64,000 bases of DNA. Origin: Desulfosudis oleivorans Hxd3. GTDB taxonomy: Bacteria; Desulfobacterota; Desulfobacteria; Desulfobacterales; Desulfosudaceae. A program made the translations under genes and the position numbers. This document shows positions 1-8,147 of this stretch, one piece after another (the stretch's first letter is position 1; every line of letters starts with the position of its first letter). Below the pieces are notes generated by a model, which made no database searches, was not told the origin of the DNA, and saw only the letters and a program-made list of their open reading frames with translations. The stretch covers positions 1,429,001 through 1,493,000 of the forward strand of contig NC_009943.1 in the NCBI RefSeq assembly GCF_000018405.1, written 5' to 3'.

Positions 1-1047
1 GTCCCCGGTTTCGGAACATTCAATATACTCTTTTTTGTCCGGGTAGAGGGCATAAGTGGCCTTTTTGTCTTCCCGGTGAATCATGATCATGGGTTGTACA
101 GCCCCTGGCGGCATATCCGGAAACGCCTTGGCATAGTCCACGTCCATGCGGATTTTCCGGCCGGCCTTGGCAATGGGTATTTCCCATGAAAAGGATTCAT
201 TGTCCGTCCTGCCTTCCCATGTGGTCATCATCACGGCGGTAAAATTTTTCTTTCCCAGGTCCATGTGGCCGACAGCCGGGCAGGGCGGCAGAACGATGGG
301 CGGAAGTGTCAGATCGGAAACAAGGGCGGAAAAGGCAGCTGTGCCCCCCGGACCCGCGGGAAGGGTTTCCAGGACACGCTTCAGCATCTCCCCGGTTTCA
401 TAGGCCAGGTGGGTGCCGGTGGCCTTGGAAAGCAGCTTGATGGCCATGTTGAGAGCAAATACCTTGCGCGCGTCCTCCTCTTCGGTGGTGTTGCTGGCCA
501 GGGTAATCCAGGGCACCTCCTGGTCCTTGCTGTCGGATACGTCAGAGGCGATATCGGCGATCAGGCCGGCGGTGCCGGACATCTTCTCCTCGGTTTTCAC
601 GCCCAGGCCGTTTTCCCAAACCGTTCGGCCGGTGGCTGTCTCCACCATGTGAAACCTGGCCCGCACCTTTTTTTCATTGTAAAGCCCGGTGGTTTTTTCG
701 GAAAAATCCATCAGTGTGCCGTAGACCAGGCCGTCTACCTGGAGTTCCCGGCGCAGCGCATCCAGGGGGGCCGTGTCCAGCTGGCCGCCCAGGGTGACGC
801 CCAGGCGGTCCCGCAGGATCCGGTCTGTATCGGCAATCGGCATGACGGCGTAGTGGCGGGAGGCAATGGCTGCCGCCAGTTTTTCACGGACCATCTGGGG
901 TGCCCCCACATCAGTGGTGTTGTTGACCAGGGGCAGAACGGCCACGGTCTGTATCGGGTTGGCGGGGTTGGGCGGGATCAGGGCCGGCAGGCACCCGGCA
1001 AACAGGGCGAGTCCCAACAGCCCGGCAAGTAAAAACAAACGTCTCAT
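1..1047 (-). CDS. GNA1162/DUF799-like lipoprotein, 3' end beyond window
   Basis: Secreted lipoprotein whose C-terminus lies beyond the left edge; 349 codons are open with no stop. Residues 1-18 form a signal peptide ending in a lipobox (LFAG before Cys19), so the mature protein should be lipid-anchored in the envelope. Residues about 28-150 (VAVLPLVNNTTD, then VDGLVYGTLMDFSEKTTG) resemble the GNA1162/DUF799 and CsgG-type lipoproteins; residues about 200-349 are not recognised. The ATG at 1047 is preceded by AGGAGG. It is the last gene of a three-gene operon, 30 bp after a FlgT-like secreted protein, so a shared envelope-assembly job is likely but only inferred. Confidence 0.8.
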   Translation of the reverse strand, partial: MRRLFLLAGLLGLALFAGCLPALIPPNPANPIQTVAVLPLVNNTTDVGAPQMVREKLAAAIASRHYAVMPIADTDRILRDRLGVTLGGQLDTAPLDALRRELQVDGLVYGTLMDFSEKTTGLYNEKKVRARFHMVETATGRTVWENGLGVKTEEKMSGTAGLIADIASDVSDSKDQEVPWITLASNTTEEEDARKVFALNMAIKLLSKATGTHLAYETGEMLKRVLETLPAGPGGTAAFSALVSDLTLPPIVLPPCPAVGHMDLGKKNFTAVMMTTWEGRTDNESFSWEIPIAKAGRKIRMDVDYAKAFPDMPPGAVQPMIMIHREDKKATYALYPDKKEYIECSETGD

Positions 1048-1077
1048 GGCAGCTCCTCCTGAAAACCTGTTAACCCG

Positions 1078-2289
1078 CTAGAATGTAGTGGCGCTGTCGG
1101 TCACTTTCAGGGTGACGCTGTTCTGGGTGGCGCCGCTTACGGTCACAGCGAATCCATTAAAGTCGGCCCGGGAGACACCGTCGGCAAACTCCTGGGCCGA
1201 ACCTGAAAATTCCACATCAAGCAGGGCTTTTTGTCCTTCGAAGCTGCGCTGGTGAATGGCCCGTACGCCCCGGACCTGGGCCTGAATGGTGTCTTTCAGG
1301 CCCACCAGACGGCTGTAGGTCACATTCCCGGTCACCGTGACCTGGATCAGGCCGGCGCCGCTCACCTCGTTGCTCCAGCGTTCCACAATCTGGGTGATGA
1401 TTTGATCTGCCGCCTGTTCGGTAACGTTTTTCAGGGCATTGGCGCCGGCGGTCATCTCATCGGGATGGGCCGCCGCGGCATTGGCCGTGGTGGTGGCCAG
1501 CACCGCGCCGTTATCGGTGTTGACGACCCGCAGGGAGATATTGGCCATGGCCGACTGCATGGCCGTGCCCAGTACCGAGCCCCGCAGCTTGGCATAGGCC
1601 TTTCCGTAGATCACCACCTCGGCGCCATAGAGCTGCCCAACCTTTTGCATGGCGTCATTGGTCAGGTCCGCGATTTTATAGGCACTGGAAAGTTCAACGG
1701 TTCTGTCCGCTACGGTATGGTCCACCACGTTGAACCCCTTTCCCGAGAGTTTTTCCATCAGGGTGTTTTCCGTGATGGTCATGTCGGTCTGGGTGGTCAT
1801 GCTGCGGTCCCACCAGTAGGCATAAGTGGTCTGGCCGATGTTCTGCTCGGCCACCATGATCATGACGCGGGGCATGTTCTTTCTGGCCATCAGCAGGCCC
1901 AGGGCCGACAGATCATTCTGAATATCCGCCTTTGAGACTTCGGCCTTGACCGTTACCCGGTAAAGCTGGGTCTCCGGCATCTCCGACAGCACCTCGTAAT
2001 TTTTCACATACCCGGCGGTTTTGGAATAGACCCGGTCGCTTAACACCGTGTAGTTTTCCGCCACGGTTTCCGCGGAGACCATGGTGCCAACGGCCTGCTC
2101 CACGGCCCGGCGCAGCGCGTCGTTGACGGCGCCGTCCCTGGCCGAGGCCATGTTGCCGTCGGTGATCACGGCCACCCCTTCGGCGGTAACGGTATGAATC
2201 TCTTCCTGGGCCCAAGCGCCGGCCGACGCCAGCAATGTCAAGGCCAGCAGCAGCACACCGATAGATATTGTCTGAACCGTGCGTTTCAC
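1078..2289 (-). CDS. FlgT/LPP20-like secreted protein
   Basis: Periplasmic or outer-membrane associated protein of 403 residues. Residues 1-27 are a signal peptide (hydrophobic core then AGAWA before QEE). The mature N-terminus (VTAEGVAVITDGNMASAR, DALRRAVEQAVGTMV) is the pattern seen in FlgT N-terminal and LPP20-type domains; the middle (MIMVAEQNIG, GAEVVIYGKAYAK) resembles CsgG-like nucleotide-free alpha/beta folds used in outer-membrane assembly. The GTG start at 2289 overlaps the stop of the upstream Cys-rich gene (GTGA), with GGAGGTGG upstream, which argues for coupled translation. No flagellar genes are nearby, so I do not assign a flagellar role. Function unknown. Confidence 0.75.
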   Translation of the reverse strand: MKRTVQTISIGVLLLALTLLASAGAWAQEEIHTVTAEGVAVITDGNMASARDGAVNDALRRAVEQAVGTMVSAETVAENYTVLSDRVYSKTAGYVKNYEVLSEMPETQLYRVTVKAEVSKADIQNDLSALGLLMARKNMPRVMIMVAEQNIGQTTYAYWWDRSMTTQTDMTITENTLMEKLSGKGFNVVDHTVADRTVELSSAYKIADLTNDAMQKVGQLYGAEVVIYGKAYAKLRGSVLGTAMQSAMANISLRVVNTDNGAVLATTTANAAAAHPDEMTAGANALKNVTEQAADQIITQIVERWSNEVSGAGLIQVTVTGNVTYSRLVGLKDTIQAQVRGVRAIHQRSFEGQKALLDVEFSGSAQEFADGVSRADFNGFAVTVSGATQNSVTLKVTDSATTF

Positions 2290-2492
2290 CTTCCACCTCC
2301 TGGTTGATTGTCCTTTATGATGTCCGTGATGGTCGAATCAGCGGATTTCCGGTTTTTGCAGACCCGGCACCTGCTTTCCGGGCACATCTGGCAGCGAAAA
2401 CAGTCCGGGCATTTGTGCTTCGGGGCGGTTATCAGGTCCGCGTCCGGTATGTAAACCCTGCCGGGCAGCCCGGGATGTTTGATAAACGCCAC
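2286..2492 (-). CDS. small six-cysteine protein
   Basis: A 68-residue protein with six cysteines packed in 18 residues (Cys28, 31, 34, 37, 42 and 45: CPDCFRCQMCPESRCRVC). The spacing suits one Zn or Fe-S site, but I do not recognise a named family. It is supported as a gene by a GTG start at 2492 with GGAGG six bases upstream and by a GTGA overlap with the following FlgT-like gene. There is no signal peptide, so it should be cytoplasmic. As first gene of the operon it could be a redox or metal sensor for the two exported proteins; that is inference only. Confidence 0.6.
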   Translation of the reverse strand: MAFIKHPGLPGRVYIPDADLITAPKHKCPDCFRCQMCPESRCRVCKNRKSADSTITDIIKDNQPGGGR

Positions 2493-2626
2493 CGTCTTCC
2501 TCCATCGGCTGTCCCAAAGTCTGTTTACCGCGCATCAGCGGGTCTGTTTTTGTCTCTGTGTTTGAAGCTTCGTCCCTCAAAAGAGCCATTGCGTTTACCT
2601 GACACCGCCCGTTGAATTATTCAATT

Positions 2627-2656
2627 TTCATACCAGAGATGGGCCGAAGGTGTCAA
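2627..2656 (-). promoter_or_regulatory. candidate sigma-70 promoter for the lipoprotein operon
   Basis: On the minus strand a perfect TTGACA (2656-2651) is followed after 18 bp by TATGAA (2632-2627), 135 bp upstream of the GTG start of the Cys-rich gene. The rest of 2493-2742 shows no gene. Confidence 0.45.
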
Positions 2657-2742
2657 TTAAATGTTGGCCCAACAGGCGTCTGCCGGGGAAGGGCACACCT
2701 GTCCGGCAACAGATCAAATGCACGGGAAAAGGGGGCGCTTGT

Positions 2743-3663
2743 TTATTTACCGGCCGGGTCGAGTTGCCGGCCCAGGTCACCCAGTACGCCGGGTTTGGGA
2801 AATCCCCAGCATTCGCTGGTGTTGTATTCACATTCTGTACACCGGTCGTCCTTGGCATAGCCCAGGGTGGTGGAAAAGAGCATGGAGTGGTTTTCAAGTT
2901 GGTGCCCGCTGTCCACAAAGGCCCGGTCCGGGTCTTTTTCCCGGAAATTTTTCAGGTCCCCCAGCTGGCAGGGGGGCAGGCCCTGAAGACTGACCTCTAT
3001 GCCGTTTTTCTGAAGGGTTTCCACCGCCGTGTTCAGAAAGGGCCTGACCACCTCCATGCTTTCCGGCACAAAGCATGCCACCTGGGTATCGCTGCATTCG
3101 AAAAAGAAAGGAAAGGTCAGCAGGGTGCGGCGAACGCCGAGAGAAGAGATCAGGTCCACGATGGCGGGCAGGTGCCGGTAGTTCTGTTTTATAATGACGG
3201 TGTTGGTCCGCAGGGGTACCGATTCGGCCAGAAGGTTGGCAATGCCGTCGATACGTTGCCCAAAGGTTTTGGCCGACCCGGTCAGTTCGGCGCAAAGCCC
3301 GGGGGTGTGAAAGCTGAACCCCACCAGGGTCCGGTTGACAAGGGCCGCGCACTGTTTTGCAAAGGTCCTGTCATGAAAACGGATGCCGTTGGTGTGAAGG
3401 TAGGTCCTTAATCCTTTGGATCGGACAAAGTCCAGGGTTGAGAGAAAATCCCGGTGAACCGTGGGTTCTCCGCCGGACAGGCACACTTCCTGAACGCCGT
3501 ATGTGTCGATAAAAAATTGAATGTTTTCAGCAATTTCATCAAACGTCATGGCCCGCTGTTTGCCCCGGTTGCCGGCACAGCAGTAGACACAGTTGGAGTT
3601 GCAGGTGTAGTTGGCCTTTATTTCCAGGGCGGAAAATCGTGGTCTGATGCTGGCGTCGGTCAT
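2743..3663 (-). CDS. radical SAM protein
   Basis: Radical S-adenosylmethionine enzyme of 306 residues. The CX3CX2C site for the [4Fe-4S] cluster is Cys21, Cys25 and Cys28 (TCNSNCVYC), followed by the SAM-binding SGGEPT motif near residue 64. The C-terminus carries a further cysteine group (RCTECEYNTSECWG) that could bind an auxiliary cluster, as in SPASM/twitch enzymes. Substrate cannot be read from the sequence. It lies 25 bp downstream of a 2-hydroxyacid dehydrogenase-like gene on the same strand and probably shares its transcript. ATG start at 3663; the ribosome site there is weak. Confidence 0.8.
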   Translation of the reverse strand: MTDASIRPRFSALEIKANYTCNSNCVYCCAGNRGKQRAMTFDEIAENIQFFIDTYGVQEVCLSGGEPTVHRDFLSTLDFVRSKGLRTYLHTNGIRFHDRTFAKQCAALVNRTLVGFSFHTPGLCAELTGSAKTFGQRIDGIANLLAESVPLRTNTVIIKQNYRHLPAIVDLISSLGVRRTLLTFPFFFECSDTQVACFVPESMEVVRPFLNTAVETLQKNGIEVSLQGLPPCQLGDLKNFREKDPDRAFVDSGHQLENHSMLFSTTLGYAKDDRCTECEYNTSECWGFPKPGVLGDLGRQLDPAGK

Positions 3664-3688
3664 GTGTCTGTCTCAAAGCAAAGGGTGA

Positions 3689-4609
3689 TTATTTCCTCAG
3701 AAAGGCTTCCAGCTGGTCGATGCAGCTGTTGATCCGTTTTTCAAGGGTTTGTTCCGTGTAAAAGGCCAGGTGGGGCGAAACCCGGACATGGGGCAGGGCC
3801 GTAAACCGGCTGTCACTCTCCTGCCAGTCAAAGTCAAGCCAGGCGCTTAGGTCTGTCCGTTTTGCAAGTGTACGGTAAAGCCCTTCGTTGTCAAACACCT
3901 CCCGGTGGGAGATCGATATCAGGGTCGCATTGCGGCAAAGACGGTCCAGCACCCCCGCGTCGATCAGCCCTCTGGATGCCTCGTCCCTGGCGCAGCAGAT
4001 CACCACGATATCGGACCGGGAAAAGAGATGCTTTAACGGCAGCCATTTCACGTGAATGCTGCGAAAGGGACGGCGGGTATTAATATACACCTCACATCCC
4101 AGGGTGGCCAGGACTTCGGCCAGCCGTTTGCCGATCAGGCCGTAGCCCACCAGGCCGATTTTTGCCCCTTCAAGCCCCCTGCCGATTTTTTCTTCCTTGA
4201 CCGTAAACGTGGTCGGCGAAAATATCTTGTCCCAGGGTCGCCGTGATTCGAATACGCAGCGCAGCACGTACTGTACCACCGCCTCGGTGGAGTAGCCGGG
4301 AATGTTGGTGTAGTTGACCCCCGCGGTCGCGGCCCGCTGTTCGTCGATGTGGACGATGCCGGTCTCGGCCAGGACTACCAGTTTCATGGCGGCAAGCGAT
4401 TCGATACAGGGTGTCAGCGGCACATTGCAGGCAAAAAGAAAATCAAAATTTTTCAGCCGTTTTTCAATCCGCTGAATATCTTTGCCCCGGTGGCAGGAGA
4501 CGCTTTGCACAAGGGGCCGGAGCCGTTCCCTGTGCGCGCGGGCCAGGGCAAGGTCGCCCATTACCAGCAGGGCCGGAGGCCGAGTATGGTCGCGTTTTTT
4601 TGCTTTCAT
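3689..4609 (-). CDS. D-isomer 2-hydroxyacid dehydrogenase family protein
   Basis: NAD(P)-binding oxidoreductase of 306 residues, phosphoglycerate-dehydrogenase-like. The nucleotide fold is marked by KIGLVGYGLIG (GxGxxG) around residue 150, after ETGIVHID and NYTNIPGYSTEAVVQYV, which are typical substrate-domain stretches. The usual C-terminal arginine, glutamate and histidine positions are less clear: the region SPHLAFYTEQT keeps the expected histidine. I chose the ATG at 4609 (GAGGG seven bases upstream) over a GTG at 4648 with no ribosome site. It is upstream of the radical SAM gene and downstream of a PaaK-like ligase, all on the minus strand, so these three may act on one small carboxylate; this is inference. 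Confidence 0.75.
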   Translation of the reverse strand: MKAKKRDHTRPPALLVMGDLALARAHRERLRPLVQSVSCHRGKDIQRIEKRLKNFDFLFACNVPLTPCIESLAAMKLVVLAETGIVHIDEQRAATAGVNYTNIPGYSTEAVVQYVLRCVFESRRPWDKIFSPTTFTVKEEKIGRGLEGAKIGLVGYGLIGKRLAEVLATLGCEVYINTRRPFRSIHVKWLPLKHLFSRSDIVVICCARDEASRGLIDAGVLDRLCRNATLISISHREVFDNEGLYRTLAKRTDLSAWLDFDWQESDSRFTALPHVRVSPHLAFYTEQTLEKRINSCIDQLEAFLRK

Positions 4610-4669
4610 GGGAATTCCCTCTTTGGTTTCTTTTCCGCCCCTCTTCACTCGACCCCTTGAATCCTTACG

Positions 4670-6016
4670 TTACAGTTCCGACACAAATATATCAAACTTG
4701 AAGTTCTTCGGTTTTTCAATGGTATCCACATATTCAAACCCCACCCGAAGCGGATGGCCGGAGCGGTCATGGATGATCCGGGTGATTGCCTGTTCGTCCT
4801 CCGGAGCCAGAGGGAAGTGGACCACCAGGCGAACTACCAGATGGTCAAGTGCCTTCTGAACGATCTGCACCTGTTGGATTCTGTCGGCATGGGGCCATTT
4901 TCGCGGGGAAAACGCGGGCCACTGGCACGTGCCGTCCGGCAGGCGCAGCATGTTGCGCTGCCGGCCCAGAATCCGTTTCAACACCGGCAGGCCCCGGCCG
5001 CAGGGGCAGGGTTCACCCACCTCGGCATAATCCAGAATTTCGTAACGGATCAGCGGGGTGGCAAAATTGTGAAGGTCGGTAACCACCACCCGGCCGATCT
5101 CTCCGGGCCGGCAGGGGAGGCCCTGGTCATCCAGGACCTCCAGAAAAACGCCCTCGGACATGACATGATAGTGCTCATGGCCCGGGCATTGAAGCGCCAT
5201 GTAGCCGATCTCCATGGCGCTGTACATGTCCTTGACCCCCACGCCCCAGGCCTGGCGACAGATTTCGCGGGTCTCTTCGGTCACGGTTTCGCCAAAGGCG
5301 CGCATTTCGATCAGCCCTGGAAAATCAATACCCTGTTCCAGGCACCGGCCGGCCATCTCCCGCAGGTTGGAGGGATAGGTCAGCAGGTAGGCGGGCCGGT
5401 GTTCCTGTATCCACTGGATTTGACGGTCCATGGGTTCCTTGATGTCCAGCATGAGGCTGGGACCGCTTTCAAACGCTACTTTTACCGCATATCCCCAGTT
5501 TTTTCCTGTCCGGTCACCCACACCCACACGGATTTCAGCATGGTTCCGGGTAAAATCCCGGTCGTGCCACAGATGGTCCCGCAGGGTCATGGCGTGCCAG
5601 AAAAACTGGGAAAGGCTGGTGGAATGAATACGCACCGGCTTGCCGGTGGAGCCCGAGGATTCGGTATAGCCGACCCGGCCGTGGTCTTTGGGTACGGCGG
5701 TGCTGTTCATGTCGGCCAGGTGAAGTTGAATATCCTCCCGCTGCAGCAGGGGAATGACGGAGAAAACTTCCGGCGTAACCCGAGTTTTGGGATTAAAGCC
5801 GGCGTCCTGAAGGCGGTGACGGTAAAACCGGGTGGTATGAAAAGCATGTGTCAGCAGCTGGTGTATCTGGATAAACTGTTGCTGCTTAATGATCTCCGGC
5901 GGCCACCACTGACTCTGATCCAGTTGGTACATGAGGGAAAGCCGGGCCGCGCCCTGAGGCGACAGCAGGGCCGGCCATTCGATTCCAGGAACTACGGATA
6001 TGGGTACTGCTCTCAT
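4670..6016 (-). CDS. PaaK-like AMP-dependent ligase
   Basis: Adenylate-forming enzyme of 448 residues related to phenylacetate-CoA ligase and CapK-type proteins. The ATP-binding motif is YTESSGSTGKPVRI near residue 125; further family marks are GETVTEETREICRQAWG and LITDL-like VVVTDLHNFATPLIRYE. A CPCGRGLPVL stretch follows, as in other PaaK homologues. The true start is the ATG at 6016 (AGGGGA upstream); the open frame further upstream runs through a repeat element and is not coding. That repeat ends only about 20 bp before the start codon, so the native promoter has probably been displaced. Acyl substrate unknown. Confidence 0.75.
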   Translation of the reverse strand: MRAVPISVVPGIEWPALLSPQGAARLSLMYQLDQSQWWPPEIIKQQQFIQIHQLLTHAFHTTRFYRHRLQDAGFNPKTRVTPEVFSVIPLLQREDIQLHLADMNSTAVPKDHGRVGYTESSGSTGKPVRIHSTSLSQFFWHAMTLRDHLWHDRDFTRNHAEIRVGVGDRTGKNWGYAVKVAFESGPSLMLDIKEPMDRQIQWIQEHRPAYLLTYPSNLREMAGRCLEQGIDFPGLIEMRAFGETVTEETREICRQAWGVGVKDMYSAMEIGYMALQCPGHEHYHVMSEGVFLEVLDDQGLPCRPGEIGRVVVTDLHNFATPLIRYEILDYAEVGEPCPCGRGLPVLKRILGRQRNMLRLPDGTCQWPAFSPRKWPHADRIQQVQIVQKALDHLVVRLVVHFPLAPEDEQAITRIIHDRSGHPLRVGFEYVDTIEKPKNFKFDIFVSEL

Positions 6017-6036
6017 GCTTTCCCCTGATTCTGTCA

Positions 6037-6213
6037 GTTTCCATCCATAAATGGCCTTTTCCCGCAATCTCTGCGTCAAACCGCGGGCTTCCTTGTGCGG
6101 CGTACAACAGTACGCCTCCGCGTCAGCCCTTGTTTTCCTTGATCTTGCGAAAAAAATCTCATTTCTGGATTGGAAACACCACGTGGTGTCATCCATGATA
6201 AATGGATGGACAC
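6037..6213. repeat. MITE-like element, family A, copy 1
   Basis: A 177-bp noncoding element with inverted ends: GTTTCCATCCAT at the left and ATGGATGGACAC at the right. It is flanked by an imperfect 6-bp duplication (CTGTCA at 6031-6036, CTGTTA at 6214-6219). The centre holds the palindrome GGCGTAC-aaca-GTACGCC. The same element recurs at 41565-41737 (opposite orientation) and, truncated, at 26278. Ends and duplication length match the insertion sequence at 24506-26176. Confidence 0.75.
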
Positions 6214-6291
6214 CTGTTAAGACTTCGAATATATACCGTTGCACGGCAAACCCCGTCAAGCAATTAAACAGGGAGAGGGGTCGCCCGCCGC

Positions 6292-6319
6292 TTGACAAAC
6301 CGCGGCAGCAATGTAAACT
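6292..6319 (+). promoter_or_regulatory. candidate promoter of the CBS/lipocalin genes
   Basis: TTGACA at 6292-6297 and TAAACT at 6314-6319 with 16-bp spacing, 108 bp before the CBS-domain ATG. Confidence 0.35.
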
Positions 6320-6426
6320 GATCAGAATCGAATGCCCGCCATCCCGGGGCACTGTTTACCTGCCACATGTCGTCCGGCAGCCGCCGCTCCGGTCACCAAC
6401 CATAACCTGTAAAACTGGGAGGAAAG

Positions 6427-6885
6427 ATGATCCGCGCCAGAGATATCATGACAAAAGAAGTGATTACCGTATCGCCGGAAACCGACATCGCTCAGGCCAC
6501 CCGCCTGCTGCTGGAAAACCATATCAACGGGGCGCCGGTGGTAAACGCGGATGGGGAACTGGTGGGCATGCTCTGCCAGAGTGATCTTATTGTTCAGCAG
6601 AAAAAAATCCCCCTGCCGTCCATTTTTACTTTTTTGGACGGCGTTTTTTCATTTTCCTCCACCAAGTCCCTTGAAAAGGAGATGCAAAAAATCGCGGCCA
6701 CCACCGTGGCTGACGCCATGAGCACGGACCCGGTGTCTGTGACACCGGATGCCACGGTAGAGGATGTGGCCTCACTGATGGCGGAAAAACATTTTCACAC
6801 CATTCCGGTGGTGGAAAACAGTAAAGTCGTTGGGGTTCTGGGCAAGGAGGACGTGCTCAAGACCCTGGTGGGAGGGAAAGGATAG
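6427..6885 (+). CDS. tandem CBS-domain protein
   Basis: Cytoplasmic protein of 152 residues made of two CBS repeats: residues about 5-60 (ARDIMTKEVITVSPETDI, NHINGAPVV, GELVGMLCQSDL) and about 95-150 (VADAMSTDPVSVTPDATV, KHFHTIPVV, KVVGVLGKEDVL). Such stand-alone pairs usually bind adenine nucleotides as energy sensors. GGGAGGAAAG precedes the ATG. The lipocalin gene follows by 12 bp and is probably co-transcribed. No attached enzymatic domain is present, so its partner is unknown. Confidence 0.9.
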   Translation: MIRARDIMTKEVITVSPETDIAQATRLLLENHINGAPVVNADGELVGMLCQSDLIVQQKKIPLPSIFTFLDGVFSFSSTKSLEKEMQKIAATTVADAMSTDPVSVTPDATVEDVASLMAEKHFHTIPVVENSKVVGVLGKEDVLKTLVGGKG

Positions 6886-6897
6886 GATCTCCGGCCA

Positions 6898-7413
6898 ATG
6901 GTGAAAATCATCTTCACAGGCGTGATGCTGTTTCTGACCGGGTGCGTGGGCATTCCGGAAGGGGTGAGACCTGTCACCGATTTCAACCTGGAACGATATC
7001 TGGGCCGGTGGTACGAAATCGCCCGGCTGGACCATGGATTTGAGCGGGGCCTCAGCCGGGTGACGGCCGATTACAGCCTGCGGGAGGACGGCGGCGTCAG
7101 GGTCCTCAACCGGGGGTATTTGGAAAAAAACAAAAAATGGAAAGAAGCCGAAGGCAGGGCTTATTTTGTGGAGGGCCCGGATCATGGCTATCTGAAGGTC
7201 TCTTTTTTCGGCCCCTTTTACGGGTCTTACGTGGTATTCGAGCTTGACCACGAGAACTATCAGTATGCCCTTGTGTGCGGGCCGGACAAATCCTATCTGT
7301 GGATTCTGGCCAGAACGCCGGAGATTGCACCGGCCCTGAAAGACCGTCTGGTGGCAAGGGCCGCGGCCCTGGGGTTTGAGACGGAAGGGCTCATATTTGT
7401 CAGGCACCCGTAA
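6898..7413 (+). CDS. bacterial lipocalin (Blc-like) lipoprotein
   Basis: Lipocalin of 171 residues. The N-terminus is a lipoprotein signal peptide with Cys16 in LFLTGC. The lipocalin signature GRWYEIARLDHGFERG (GxW motif) lies at residues about 37-52, then YVVFELDHENYQYALVCGP and YLWILARTP, which are typical Blc strands, and a final GLIFVRHP. The family binds lipids or lysophospholipids at the outer membrane. Close downstream of the CBS gene; the gamma-carbonic anhydrase homologue follows after 65 bp. Confidence 0.88.
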   Translation: MVKIIFTGVMLFLTGCVGIPEGVRPVTDFNLERYLGRWYEIARLDHGFERGLSRVTADYSLREDGGVRVLNRGYLEKNKKWKEAEGRAYFVEGPDHGYLKVSFFGPFYGSYVVFELDHENYQYALVCGPDKSYLWILARTPEIAPALKDRLVARAAALGFETEGLIFVRHP

Positions 7414-7478
7414 GATAACACCCTGTGTTGTGTTGCCGGCCGTTTGCGGCGGGCGGTCCCTTTTCACCGGAGTTGCGT

Positions 7479-8006
7479 ATGCATAAACAGGACACCGGCA
7501 TCCTCCGCCCCCGGATTCATGAGTCGGTGTTTATCGCGCCCGGTGCCCGGATCTATGGCGACGTGGTGGTCGGGCCCGGGGCCAGCGTATGGTTTAACGC
7601 GGTGGTGCGGGCCGATGAGGGCCGCATCGAGATCGGGGCCGACACCAACATTCAGGACAATGTGACTATTCACAGCGACCTGGGCGCGCCGGTGATCATC
7701 GGCGACCGGGTGACCGTGGGCCACGGCGCGGTGATCCGCGGCTGCCGCATCGGGGAAGACGTGATGATCGGCATGAATGCCACCATCATGTCCCACGTGG
7801 AAATCGGGGCGCACAGCGTGGTGGGGGCCGGCGCTTTTATCCCCTATCACAAATCCTTTCCGCCCGGTTCCATGATTGTCGGATCTCCGGCCCGGCTGGT
7901 CCGGCAATTGACCGAAGAAGAACTGACCTTCAACCAGACGGCCATTGATATCTACAAGGAGCTGGTCGAACGATACCGCGCCGGAGAGATAACAGGGGTC
8001 TCCTGA
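7479..8006 (+). CDS. gamma-carbonic anhydrase family protein (YrdA/PaaY-like)
   Basis: Left-handed beta-helix hexapeptide-repeat protein of 175 residues. The zinc site of the family normally has three histidines. Here NVTIHSD and VTVGHGAV keep two, but the third position (histidine five residues after the second) is arginine (GHGAVIRGC). Carbonic anhydrase activity is therefore uncertain; many homologues act as scaffolds or thioesterase-like proteins. I chose the ATG at 7479 (CCGGAG upstream) rather than an upstream TTG at 7425 that lacks a ribosome site. It precedes an acyl-CoA synthetase on the same strand. Confidence 0.85.
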   Translation: MHKQDTGILRPRIHESVFIAPGARIYGDVVVGPGASVWFNAVVRADEGRIEIGADTNIQDNVTIHSDLGAPVIIGDRVTVGHGAVIRGCRIGEDVMIGMNATIMSHVEIGAHSVVGAGAFIPYHKSFPPGSMIVGSPARLVRQLTEEELTFNQTAIDIYKELVERYRAGEITGVS

Positions 8007-8023
8007 AAACCGCAGTAAAGCAA

Positions 8024-8083
8024 GAGATTGCCGCGTCGCTTCCGCCGTTGCCTGGGGCACGGCGGGTTGCTCCTCGCAATGAC
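8024..8083. repeat. dispersed repeat, family C, diverged copy
   Basis: GAGATTGCCGCGTCGCTTCC ... GCTCCTCGCAATGAC, an interrupted copy of the repeat present in tandem at 17714-17828 and as a fragment near 14205. It fills most of the gap 8007-8147. Confidence 0.5.
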
Positions 8084-8147
8084 TTTTTTACCCGGCCGGT
8101 TGTTTGGGGCATTATAACGTTGGGTTAAGAACAGAAAGGGGAGAACC

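Noticed and set aside
4754-6028. Plus-strand open frame of 424 codons
   Set aside because: Antisense shadow of the PaaK-like gene, which has clear adenylate-forming motifs.
6200-6352. Longer N-terminus of the PaaK-like protein (560 residues)
   Set aside because: The added part is translation of the MITE and lacks a ribosome site.
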